A stretch of DNA of 16,253 bases from Arcobacteraceae bacterium (GTDB lineage: Bacteria > Campylobacterota > Campylobacteria > Campylobacterales > Arcobacteraceae), in assembly GCA_023229945.1 (NCBI GenBank), contig JALNYH010000032.1:1-16253 (forward strand), read 5' to 3'. The notes beneath the pieces are model-generated. The model worked only from the letters and a program-made list of their open reading frames with translations. It did not search any database and was not told where the DNA came from. The position numbers and the translations under genes were made by a program. Position 1 is the stretch's first letter, and the number at the start of each line of letters is the position of its first letter. Positions 1 to 7,417 of the stretch are shown one piece after another.

Positions 1-636
1 AACGGTACCGAATTTATTAGCTATGGCGTCTAATTTGTCTTCATCTCTAATTAATGTTTGTACTAATGCAGCAGTTACTGGTTTGTCTATATCCCAAGAT
101 CCTTTTTGAATAAGACCTATTTCTTCCTTTGGTATATTTACAAATTGTTGAATTCTATCTACAAATTGATTTAGTAGTTGTTTAGTATGTGTTATCCATA
201 AACAAGTTTGATTACACATTACGAGTAAAGAGATACCCATAATAGTCTTTCCACTACCTGCTGGTGCAACTAATAATCCGTCTGCATAAGTAGAAATATT
301 AGATAAAGCATTTAGTTGATAATCCCTTAATTTTATTGAATGGTCATAACTAGTTGTAAAGGGTACTATAGATCTATAATCATTTATACTTAGTTTTATA
401 CCTAAATCTTCTGCTACTATACAAAGTCTATGGAGATATCCCCTTGGTAGATAAATACCTCCATTTTTATCAACTTCAAAATTAACAATTACAGGTTTAA
501 TACCATAAAGAAGCCTGCCAGCTTTTTTAGCCTCTTCATACATTGGATTTTTGTGTGTAAGTTCAGCACTAATAATTTGTAGTAGGTATTCTTCTATTTT
601 TGGTATATGTATTGTATTTGCTATATTTATAATCAT
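1..636 (-). CDS. Superfamily 2 DNA/RNA helicase, XPB/UvsW-like (partial, C-terminus beyond the window)
   Basis: ATP-dependent nucleic-acid translocase of the type phages use in replication, recombination or repair. I translated the 212 residues that are present. An N-terminal region of about 100 residues contains YLPRGYLHRL (about 62-71), a segment typical of helicases that carry a small domain ahead of the motor. Next come the entry motif LRDYQLNAL (103-111), the Walker A loop APAGSGKT (124-131) with K130 as the phosphate-binding lysine, motif Ia WITHTKQLLNQ (147-157) and a VTAALVQTL strand (187-195) that normally precedes the DEAD/DEAH box. The DEAH box and the second RecA lobe lie outside the window. 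The ATG overlaps the TAA of the upstream gene by one base (TAATG), implying coupled translation; its SD is weak. The exact subtype (UvsW, Rad25-like or TOTE-type) cannot be decided from the N-terminal half. Confidence 0.88.
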   Translation of the reverse strand, partial: MIINIANTIHIPKIEEYLLQIISAELTHKNPMYEEAKKAGRLLYGIKPVIVNFEVDKNGGIYLPRGYLHRLCIVAEDLGIKLSINDYRSIVPFTTSYDHSIKLRDYQLNALSNISTYADGLLVAPAGSGKTIMGISLLVMCNQTCLWITHTKQLLNQFVDRIQQFVNIPKEEIGLIQKGSWDIDKPVTAALVQTLIRDEDKLDAIANKFGTV

Positions 637-1052
637 TATTTATAAATTTCTTTTAAGAATACACCTTCTATAGTCTGCCAGAAACTAAAACCATCAATTT
701 TATAGCCACACACATATTCTGCAGCTGCTGATAGTGTTTTAAATATCTTATCTCCAATTACATACTCGCCTTTTTCATTTACAATAAGTATGTAAGGATA
801 ACTAGTTGTTTTTGTGTACCCAATATAAAAAGTATTAGTAGGGATGCCTTCTTTGTTTATGACGGCTCCAGAATTATTATCTTTTTTTAGTAAGATACTT
901 TTATCTTTTTTTTCATTTTCTTTTCTTATCAAAAATAGCATTTTAGAAACTGCATCAAGTGCTACCTTTAATTCTTTTACTTCTTCTTCTAAAGTTGTTG
1001 GTACTTTTTGTGAAATTTGTATATCTTCTTTCTTTAAACTAAATTCTGCCAT
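636..1052 (-). CDS. Small protein with N-terminal coiled coil and RAMA-like C-terminal domain
   Basis: 138 residues. Residues about 20-50 are charged and heptad-like, consistent with a short coiled coil. Residues about 92-135 fit the pattern of RAMA/DUF2924-type domains: a glycine turn (NEKGEYVIG), then FKTLSAAAEYVCG (104-116), then DGFSFW (120-125) and a hydrophobic end. In known RAMA domains the signature is a polar residue, SAAA, a glycine, and NGWxFW; they accompany restriction and modification enzymes and are thought to bind DNA. I infer a DNA-associated accessory protein. It has its own SD (AAAGG, five bases before ATG), follows a strong hairpin that separates it from SSB, and ends in a one-base overlap with the helicase gene, so the two are probably made together. 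The family match is from pattern memory only. Confidence 0.7.
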   Translation of the reverse strand: MAEFSLKKEDIQISQKVPTTLEEEVKELKVALDAVSKMLFLIRKENEKKDKSILLKKDNNSGAVINKEGIPTNTFYIGYTKTTSYPYILIVNEKGEYVIGDKIFKTLSAAAEYVCGYKIDGFSFWQTIEGVFLKEIYK

Positions 1053-1083
1053 ATATGCCTTTACTATATAGAAGTATAATTAC

Positions 1084-1124
1084 AAAGCTACGAGGAGTAC
1101 TATATTAGTACTCCTCGTAACTTT
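1084..1124 (-). terminator. Strong hairpin, probable (possibly bidirectional) transcription terminator after SSB
   Basis: A perfect 14-bp inverted repeat (arms 1089-1102 and 1106-1119, loop of three bases) is extended after one mismatch by four more pairs (1084-1087 with 1121-1124). The arm sequence TACGAGGAGTACTA is GC-richer than its surroundings. In the minus-strand transcript it lies 23 bases downstream of the SSB stop and is followed by CUUUGUAAUUAU, a short U stretch, so it fits a moderate intrinsic terminator. The flanking AAAG/CTTT makes it nearly symmetrical. A mixed role as terminator and mRNA 3'-end stabiliser is possible. Confidence 0.65.
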
Positions 1125-1146
1125 ACCATCAACAAATAGCTACTGA

Positions 1147-1527
1147 TTATCCAGGGAAGTTACCGTTAGGAAAACGATTTCCTCCACCTTGACCTTGGTT
1201 GGCAGTCTCAGGGTCATACATGGTCTTTGATCCAAGCTTAATAAGTGTTACTATTAAACCACAACCTCCGTCCCAAGACTTTAAGTAGCCTTCTACATAA
1301 AGCTGTCGTTCGTCTGCAACATATTGTTGTACAGTATTGACAATTCTTTCAGTATTACTGAGACACGGCACTATGCACTCAGTATCTCCCCATTTTCCAT
1401 CAGGCTTCAACTCTGGTACTAACGTAAGAAGTTGGAATGTAACCCAACCACCATTTACAACAGGATTTCCTACTACTCTTCCCTGCTGCATACATCTATT
1501 AAACGACAAACCAATACTTTTAGCCAT
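1147..1527 (-). CDS. ssb: Single-stranded DNA-binding protein (SSB-like, OB fold)
   Basis: 126 residues, about the length of a minimal SSB. The order of elements fits the SSB OB fold: GRVVGNPVVNGGWVTFQLLT (16-35) as the first strands, then WGDTECIVPC (46-55) where SSBs have the xxFxxCVVW strand, TERIVNTVQQYVADERQLYVEGYLK (59-83) matching the helix and the strand that in SSBs reads KGSxVxVEGxL, and a last strand LIVTLIKLGS. The C-terminal 18 residues are Gly/Asn/Gln-rich and end NFPG. The acidic DDDIPF-type tip with which bacterial SSBs recruit partners is absent. Expected role: coating ssDNA during phage replication and recombination. The gene starts three bases after the RNAP stop, with a strong SD (AAAGGAG, 1542-1536, spacing 8) inside the last codons of the RNAP gene, and a hairpin follows. 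Alternative: another OB-fold protein. Confidence 0.8.
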   Translation of the reverse strand: MAKSIGLSFNRCMQQGRVVGNPVVNGGWVTFQLLTLVPELKPDGKWGDTECIVPCLSNTERIVNTVQQYVADERQLYVEGYLKSWDGGCGLIVTLIKLGSKTMYDPETANQGQGGGNRFPNGNFPG

Positions 1528-1530
1528 AAC

Positions 1531-4500
1531 TTATTCTCCTTTGTACATGTTAAATTTCTTGCTGTTGATAGGAAGCATACTGTTAGCTAAACTATTAGCT
1601 AAAGCATCACAATACTTCCGCAACTCAACGTCTTTAATGGAATTTAAAACCTTTTCATACTCTCTTACATCTGCTGGTTTAGTCTCCATAATCTTTTTGA
1701 AGATTTTACTTGGGATATCCACAACATCATAGTTTATAAGATTCATCACAAGCTTACACCCATCTAAAGTGGAGCGGCTTGTGAAGTACAAGACGTTGTT
1801 TGCCTTTACTATTTTGTTGATGATATTACTCCCTCCTTTTTCTTGTATCATGGTATGATATGCTTTCAAATCCGCTACACCAAGTTCTTTAGCCTTCTTT
1901 TTGATTTGCAAACACACTAACCTAGATACTTCAGGGTCAAATCCCTCTGCTACCAAAGATTGTTCGTCGGCAGTGCAAACCGCCTCAGTTACAACTTTAT
2001 GCAGTGACTTAACACCATGTTTTTGTTTGAATACAGAATTGGCCACTGTATCCATGAAGACCTCAATACCACATTCTAGTCTTTGATTGCCTGCATATTC
2101 TGAATTCTCCATAATTCTTAAAAGATTATATGCAAGTGCAACTACAGGTCCTGTATTACTTTTTACTCCTGTAAGCTTACTTACAATTTCAGCATGGGTA
2201 TCAGCAGTTAGAGGGTCAAAAGGCTTAATACCATAATCACCAAGACGCATCTCAAGCACACGAGGAGTTCCCATCTTTTTGTTATAGTACTGTATCTTCT
2301 CATAACAATACTGATTGGGAAACTTAAACTCTTTATGAAGTGCTTTCTTTGCTTCACGAGTATGAAAAGAAGCTATATACAACACATCGCCGTCAAAATC
2401 TAACGACAATGATCCTAAACTATTACCACTTGCTCTGACTGTAAATCGACACAGCTCGTCCGATGTTACTTGTACTTTTTGGGGCCTAATAGACATAAAA
2501 CCTAAACAAGGAAATCTTTCAACAAGTACTACATCGCCGTCTTTTACTTTGAGTTGTTTTGCCATGTCTTTGTGAATTTCAATTGTGTTATGGGGCAACT
2601 CATTACTTAAAGTTGCAACACCTTTCGCAGAATTAGGATATCTTACGGACATACCATGAATACTAATTTCTCCAGATTTTGAACTTAATTTACTGGAGAT
2701 TAGCGAAAAATATCCACTTACTGCTGAGTAGAATAGGGATATGTGGCTACCTACTGTTGGTTCAGCCATATATCGCTTACTCATAACAACTATTGTATTC
2801 AGAGCATTACCGATGTCATTAAGACCAATTAAACCGTTGTCATGTTTCCAGCACCTCCTCAAGTTACCATAGGGAACATATATGGTATCAAATACTATTT
2901 TGTATGCTACAGCTTTACCGTTCAATTCATTCGGGACTTCACAAGGAAATCCTTCAGCAAGTATAGCGTAGTCTGCGTCCAAAACTACCTGATATTTCAT
3001 GGGGAGCTTAAGCAAGAAACCGTTTTCTTCCAAAGAACTATCGACAATAGAACCTTTTAAATCATCTTCTGTCAATAGAATACCAGTTTCTTGGTTGAGT
3101 GGTACAATATCATTTACGTTGCGTGTAATGTATTCAAGACTAGTATGGCCCGTCTTAAATTTAAGTATCTCAAGCAATTCACGCAAATCTTCAAATCCTT
3201 GTGCGTAAGATAAAATTTCTTTTTCTAAAGCATTGTCTTCTCCAAAGCGTGTAGATAATGCTCTAAATTCTATAGTAGAAAACTTCAGGCCACAATCCCT
3301 AAGTCCTCTAGCATTTGTAGAAATTGCAGCATTTGGTTTCCAGGTGGTGTCGTCAGCATCATGGGTTACTCCCCAAAATACTTTACCTGCTAAACAATTA
3401 AACTTACCAGCGTAAGTAATACACTCCCAAGTACCGTCTTCTCTGTGCCCAATACTTTTTAGCGCTGCCATAATAGACTCTTCAGTTGGCACTGCAGAAT
3501 CAGGTACTACAACTGGTTGGTTATTGTTTAAAGTATTTAACAGCGCTTCCAACACCTGTGTATAATTCTTGCGCTTCATAACAGCTTTAGAAGACACAAT
3601 TATGTCAATTTTCTGTTTTTCTCCAGTTACAGGATTTATAGCATAACCAAGGTCACGAAGACGGATTACTCCTTTATTAGCTGCCATATTAGTTAATTTA
3701 GTACCATCTTTTAAGTAACGCCTGTATTTAATAAGCACTACTTTTGTTGGAAAAAGAAGCCCTCCAACATTTGAGGTATCATCACTAATAGACACAACTT
3801 CTGCGGAGTCGCATTGCACTTTGAAAAGTTTCACCTTTTCATTTTTATTTACACACAGGGTATCTCCTGTATTAATAGCTTGGCCTACTTCTACGATTAC
3901 CTCACCATAACAAATACATCGCTTCTCATATTCGATATATTTATCTTGGTGAGATATATCTACCATTAATTGATCTTCCCAAACATCTGGAATATCAACA
4001 AAGACCGTAAACAGGTTCCAACCTTTACGGGATAAGCCAGTTTCTGCTAGTTTTGCTGAAGTTTCTGACTGCACAAGAGGACATTCATCTCCTCGCATAC
4101 CAAGAGTAGAGTACAAATTCCTCTGAGGATTATGGTATTTCACACCAAAAGGAGTTAATTTTCTAAGGTCATAATTAAGGATGTAGTTTTTATCTGCCAA
4201 ACATCCATCAGATAAACCCAAAGAAGTCCAGCCATACTGATAATACTCTTTATTCTTTGCTACTTGATAGGCATGCTTTTCCTCAGGATTGATAATCGAA
4301 TCAAATTCAGGATCTAGTATGATGATCCTTTTATTCATAATAAAAGAATTGTAGTCAGTTTCATGTAATGGAAGACCATGTACAATGAAATCTAACCTTT
4401 TCTGAATATTATGAAGTATCACCGAAGCTGTGTTATTTTCAAAAGCATACCTGATTTGTTGAATGGCTGTGATGTTGTTTTTGTAAAGATACGAAGGCAG

Positions 4501-4824
4501 CATGTGTACGGGATACCCAAAAATAATCTCATAAACAACATCCAAATATGAGAGCATCTGATTTTGTGCTTTCCAGAAATACATGCCTTCTGCTCTTTCT
4601 ACACCATTAAGTATTAACAAAGAAACTCCGTTTTTGATGTAAGGAATAGGAAAAGACAAGATGTGTTCTACATCATTCCTATTCATCTTAAAGATAACTT
4701 GAGTATCTGTTCTTTCAGTGTACAATGAGGCTTTAAAAAGACTAGCATTAGCCTTAGTCAATACCCTAGAAGTAAATTGAGAAATAAAATTGCTTACTAG
4801 GACATCGAGTTTGGTAGAAGTCAT
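1531..4824 (-). CDS. Single-chain DNA-dependent RNA polymerase (fused beta-like and beta-prime-like catalytic regions)
   Basis: A 1097-residue protein that joins both catalytic halves of multisubunit RNA polymerase. Beta-like part, in the order seen in bacterial beta: GMRGDECPLV (242-251, cf. NMQRQAVPLL); GWNLFTVFV then VWEDQLMV (268-288, cf. NFEDSILVSE, with E283/D284 in the place of E. coli E813/D814); GTKLTNMAANKG (374-385, cf. GDKMAGRHGNKG, with both barrel lysines as K376 and K384); KIDIIV and YTQVLEALL (405-410, 421-429, cf. VDIVLNP and NIGQILE); and KFSTIEFRAL (514-523, cf. RFGEMEVWAL). Beta-prime-like part: ERFPCLGFMSIR (769-780, cf. NRAPTLHRLGIQ), then DFDGD (809-813), the metal-binding aspartates of the active site. 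The remaining C-terminal part would hold the bridge helix, trigger loop and clamp. The start overlaps the upstream stop as ATGA with SD AAGGA six bases away. No sigma factor or alpha homologue is recognised nearby. Expected job: transcription of phage genes. Whether it is packaged in the virion is unknown. Confidence 0.93.
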   Translation of the reverse strand: MTSTKLDVLVSNFISQFTSRVLTKANASLFKASLYTERTDTQVIFKMNRNDVEHILSFPIPYIKNGVSLLILNGVERAEGMYFWKAQNQMLSYLDVVYEIIFGYPVHMLPSYLYKNNITAIQQIRYAFENNTASVILHNIQKRLDFIVHGLPLHETDYNSFIMNKRIIILDPEFDSIINPEEKHAYQVAKNKEYYQYGWTSLGLSDGCLADKNYILNYDLRKLTPFGVKYHNPQRNLYSTLGMRGDECPLVQSETSAKLAETGLSRKGWNLFTVFVDIPDVWEDQLMVDISHQDKYIEYEKRCICYGEVIVEVGQAINTGDTLCVNKNEKVKLFKVQCDSAEVVSISDDTSNVGGLLFPTKVVLIKYRRYLKDGTKLTNMAANKGVIRLRDLGYAINPVTGEKQKIDIIVSSKAVMKRKNYTQVLEALLNTLNNNQPVVVPDSAVPTEESIMAALKSIGHREDGTWECITYAGKFNCLAGKVFWGVTHDADDTTWKPNAAISTNARGLRDCGLKFSTIEFRALSTRFGEDNALEKEILSYAQGFEDLRELLEILKFKTGHTSLEYITRNVNDIVPLNQETGILLTEDDLKGSIVDSSLEENGFLLKLPMKYQVVLDADYAILAEGFPCEVPNELNGKAVAYKIVFDTIYVPYGNLRRCWKHDNGLIGLNDIGNALNTIVVMSKRYMAEPTVGSHISLFYSAVSGYFSLISSKLSSKSGEISIHGMSVRYPNSAKGVATLSNELPHNTIEIHKDMAKQLKVKDGDVVLVERFPCLGFMSIRPQKVQVTSDELCRFTVRASGNSLGSLSLDFDGDVLYIASFHTREAKKALHKEFKFPNQYCYEKIQYYNKKMGTPRVLEMRLGDYGIKPFDPLTADTHAEIVSKLTGVKSNTGPVVALAYNLLRIMENSEYAGNQRLECGIEVFMDTVANSVFKQKHGVKSLHKVVTEAVCTADEQSLVAEGFDPEVSRLVCLQIKKKAKELGVADLKAYHTMIQEKGGSNIINKIVKANNVLYFTSRSTLDGCKLVMNLINYDVVDIPSKIFKKIMETKPADVREYEKVLNSIKDVELRKYCDALANSLANSMLPINSKKFNMYKGE

Positions 4825-5726
4825 CTGTTATCCTTTTTGCTAAGATTAAGAACTTTGTTTCCTTCTTGCAGAATGCAGGTCTTTAGTTGGTGCACGTTTT
4901 CTAGTACTCTGGTGTTTAACCTCCCATAAACTTTAATCATTTTTGAAAGTTCATACGATTTGAATAAATACCCCATAATATAAGTGTAGCTTCTCAAGTA
5001 ATCTATAGCTTTTGGTGCATTTAGCTTAACTATATTATGAAAAAGGTCTAATCTGTCCTCTAATAATTTTACAGTATTTAAAAATAGTATCAACTCTTTA
5101 AAGTTATCTTTGTTGTTGTATAAACAATCTAATATAAGTTTGTTTAGCAAGTTTTGTTTATGCGTTAAAACTTTTGAATCTGTTATAGACATGTACTTAT
5201 AAAAAAAATACAATACTCTAGAATTTATTAAATTTATTAAATTATTTACATTATTTATTAAGTATTTTTTATCATTAACCCCTCTAGTAACACTTCTCAT
5301 GAAAGGTTTATATACTGGATTAGATAATAAACTTGTGATTTTTGCACAAAATTTATTTTCTGAGTCAAAAATATTTGTATCATTTACTGGACTAACTGTT
5401 AAGTAAATTAGATTCTTATCTAATTTTTTTATTTTTAGGTAAGCGCGAGTCCTATTTTTAAGTAAAGTATAGTTTATAGAGCTAGTCTCATTTGTAGGGA
5501 CAGGTAAGATTATATTTACTTTTTTTCTTTCGAAACGATGTTTTAATTCATAACCGTATCTAAAAAAATATACGTCTGCTTGTGCTATAAAAAATAAAAC
5601 GTCATTAAATAGTTCTGATAGTTGCATTTCTGGTTCAGTTATATAACCTAAACTTCCAACCCTAGGACCAGATTCTCTTACAACATTAGATCCAGTAACT
5701 ACTATCTGTGTACTTGTGTAGAACAT
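4821..5726 (-). CDS. Hypothetical protein directly upstream of, and coupled to, the RNA polymerase
   Basis: 301 residues, not recognised. The N-terminal third looks strand-rich (KKVNIILPVPTNE, RAYLKIKKLDKNLIYLTVSP). From about residue 130 the protein is basic and mostly helical, rich in Lys, Asn, Leu and Tyr (for example YLINNVNNLINLINS), with no signal peptide or clear membrane segment. Its stop TGA overlaps the RNAP start (ATGA), so the two are translationally coupled and probably needed in related amounts; a polymerase partner is an inference from position only. The start overlaps the previous gene by 41 bases with a weak SD (AAAGAG). The next Met is at residue 34, so a shorter start is possible. 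Base composition is extreme: I count 6 G/C in 60 at 5221-5280. Confidence 0.72.
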   Translation of the reverse strand: MFYTSTQIVVTGSNVVRESGPRVGSLGYITEPEMQLSELFNDVLFFIAQADVYFFRYGYELKHRFERKKVNIILPVPTNETSSINYTLLKNRTRAYLKIKKLDKNLIYLTVSPVNDTNIFDSENKFCAKITSLLSNPVYKPFMRSVTRGVNDKKYLINNVNNLINLINSRVLYFFYKYMSITDSKVLTHKQNLLNKLILDCLYNNKDNFKELILFLNTVKLLEDRLDLFHNIVKLNAPKAIDYLRSYTYIMGYLFKSYELSKMIKVYGRLNTRVLENVHQLKTCILQEGNKVLNLSKKDNR

Positions 5727-6453
5727 GGTTAGTCTCTTTTTTTAACAATTCTAGAATAGCTAGTGAGTCTTCTTTACTTCTAATATATAAATTAACTAGT
5801 TTTTTATATTTATCATCTATTTTTTTATCATCTATTTTTTGTCCTGTAAATATTGCTAAATTACCATTTATAGAAGAAAGTAATTGCAATGCAGGCTCTA
5901 AATTAGTAGCATAAGAGTCTCTAACAATATCTAGTCTACAAAATTGTTCGATATCGACAAGATATTTAAAATACTTTATTCTATTTTCTACTAATTCAAA
6001 ATATTGGAATAAATGATTAGGAACCAACTCTTTTGAAAAGACCTCATCTCTAACCTTTTCTAGTTTTCTTTTTATATCTTTAACTAAAAAATGTTTAGTA
6101 TAATTAAAATTCTCAAGAAAAGAAAATTTAGCAATAATGAAATAAACGAATTCTCTGCTATCAATATTCATTACATTATTTATCACAGATTTTGTATAAA
6201 TAAAACTTACACCTCCATACATTGAAGTATCAACGTTTAACAACAGTAAGGGGGTCACGTGAAAACAAAAAGGATTCACTCTTTGTTTCCCTTCTTTACC
6301 TCTCCGCGTAATGAAAGTATTAATTCTATATATATGATCTTTTACTAAACTTACTTTATATATGTACCCTTTAGAAAAGTTATTTATACCAGAGTTATTT
6401 AAAATATCTGGTATAATAAATTGCTGTAAATTACTGATCCTATTAAATATCAT
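5686..6453 (-). CDS. Hypothetical AT-rich protein
   Basis: 255 residues, not recognised. The N-terminal 100 residues look strand-rich (GYIYKVSLVKDHIYRINTFI, YGGVSFIYTK). The rest is helical and basic. Near residue 210 is a five-residue duplication, KIDDKKIDDK, produced by a perfect 15-bp tandem repeat. The C-terminal 14 codons overlap the next gene. The overall plan (strand-rich N-terminus, helical lysine-rich C-terminus, similar length) resembles the following 301-aa protein, but I see no motif that proves relationship. There is no good SD (GUGAG six bases before ATG). The gene begins 20 bases after the previous stop. Confidence 0.7.
   Translation of the reverse strand: MIFNRISNLQQFIIPDILNNSGINNFSKGYIYKVSLVKDHIYRINTFITRRGKEGKQRVNPFCFHVTPLLLLNVDTSMYGGVSFIYTKSVINNVMNIDSREFVYFIIAKFSFLENFNYTKHFLVKDIKRKLEKVRDEVFSKELVPNHLFQYFELVENRIKYFKYLVDIEQFCRLDIVRDSYATNLEPALQLLSSINGNLAIFTGQKIDDKKIDDKYKKLVNLYIRSKEDSLAILELLKKETNHVLHKYTDSSYWI
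5811..5840. repeat. Perfect 15-bp tandem duplication inside a coding region
   Basis: The 15-base unit TATCATCTATTTTTT occurs twice in direct succession (5811-5825 and 5826-5840). It keeps frame and encodes KIDDK twice on the minus strand. The most likely origin is replication slippage at the T run, which makes it a recent length-variable site. Confidence 0.9.
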
Positions 6454-6473
6454 AAATACTCACTGTTAAAAGA

Positions 6474-6848
6474 TTAACCAATATGTCTACACTCTATATA
6501 TAGAGGCTTATTATTTAAATCTATAAGTTCTAAATCTACTACTTTTTTCTTTTCTACATCAACGGCTGTAATAAAACTTAACTCTTGTGAAACAAATAGC
6601 TGTTTTTCACAGTTTTTACCTGAAGTTTTAAATACAAATCTATGATTTTTTATAGCCGCGCCTGCAGCTGCGATAGAATCTAGCGTTTTTGGTGAACAAG
6701 ATAATAATTTTCTAACAAACTTTATAGGATCATTATATAACAAGTAAAATTGTTTTCTATCTATAAAACCTAGAGGAGTGCCTTCTAAAACAGTAGGTTG
6801 TTCGTTTCTGTAAGTTAAATAAAAAGTTGGTTTAAATGTTTTCTGCAT
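6474..6848 (-). CDS. Hypothetical small protein
   Basis: 124 residues from the ATG at 6848; a TTG six bases upstream would add two residues. Not recognised. The sequence is a mix of strands and one helical stretch (NDPIKFVRKLLSCSPKTLDSIAAAG, about 39-63) and ends with a strand pair (KKVVDLELIDLNNKPLYIEC). It has no membrane segment or signal peptide. The start overlaps the end of the previous gene by 17 bases, without a strong SD, so translation probably depends on ribosomes arriving from upstream. Confidence 0.65.
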   Translation of the reverse strand: MQKTFKPTFYLTYRNEQPTVLEGTPLGFIDRKQFYLLYNDPIKFVRKLLSCSPKTLDSIAAAGAAIKNHRFVFKTSGKNCEKQLFVSQELSFITAVDVEKKKVVDLELIDLNNKPLYIECRHIG

Positions 6849-7407
6849 TTTCAATTTCTTTATATATACTTATACTCCCTTCAATTAACGCCTCATCTAC
6901 TAAAAGACTATCAAAAGTATAAAGAAGTTCTACTTCGTAACCATATAAAATATATAAATCTTCTATATCTTTTGGGTCAGATTCTAGAAACAATGAAGCG
7001 TCAAAATCTTCTTCAAAATCTTTGTCCATATCTACTACAGGATCTTCGTCATCATCATAAGGAAAAATCTCTGAATCTGTGGAAGTCAGAGTCATTACAC
7101 TATTTTGTAGATGATTTAAATCCGTACATTTTACAATAAAACTATCTCTTTCAATTGTTGCATCGGGTACTATTAAAAATATATCAATACAGTCTTCTAC
7201 ATTTTCTGGTATGGCAAAGGCGGGTGCTAAAGTCCCATGAAGTAGACTTATATCTTTATAAGTTGTAGCTGGCTCTTTACTGAGATAAGCTTTTACTTCT
7301 TCTGCATCTGTAAATACTTTTAAATCGTTTTTACCTAATTCAGCTACATTTGATAGATACCCTAAAATATATACTACTTTTCCTATGTTGTTGTCTAATG
7401 CTTTCAT
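6832..7407 (-). CDS. Hypothetical acidic protein
   Basis: 191 residues from the ATG at 7407, chosen because it has a clear SD (GAGG at 7416-7413, five bases away). A start at 7524 is open in frame, but it would run through the hairpin and the end of the upstream gene. The N-terminal 110 residues look like a mixed alpha/beta fold (GKVVYILGYL, DCIDIFLIVPDATIERDSFIVKC). Residues 111-150 contain 19 Asp or Glu in 40, followed by a more hydrophobic tail. No family is recognised. The acidic stretch might bind a basic partner or mimic DNA, but that is only a guess. It is the first gene after the hairpin that closes the amidoligase island. Confidence 0.72.
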   Translation of the reverse strand: MKALDNNIGKVVYILGYLSNVAELGKNDLKVFTDAEEVKAYLSKEPATTYKDISLLHGTLAPAFAIPENVEDCIDIFLIVPDATIERDSFIVKCTDLNHLQNSVMTLTSTDSEIFPYDDDEDPVVDMDKDFEEDFDASLFLESDPKDIEDLYILYGYEVELLYTFDSLLVDEALIEGSISIYKEIENAENI

Positions 7408-7412
7408 TTTTT

Positions 7413-7416
7413 CCTC
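7413..7416 (-). promoter_or_regulatory. Ribosome binding site deciding the 7407 start
   Basis: Reading on the minus strand, GAGG (7416-7413) is followed by five A residues and ATG. It sits directly against the 3' side of the hairpin at 7418-7450. It supports the short 191-residue product over the longer open frame starting at 7524. Confidence 0.7.
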
Positions 7417-7417
7417 A

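Noticed and set aside
1337..1732. Plus-strand open frame opposite the SSB and the end of the RNAP gene
   Set aside because: It is antisense to two well-supported genes, shows no family motif, and the whole window is otherwise transcribed from the minus strand.
2842..3415. Several plus-strand open frames inside the RNAP region
   Set aside because: They are short, overlap each other, lie opposite conserved polymerase sequence and have no supporting motifs.
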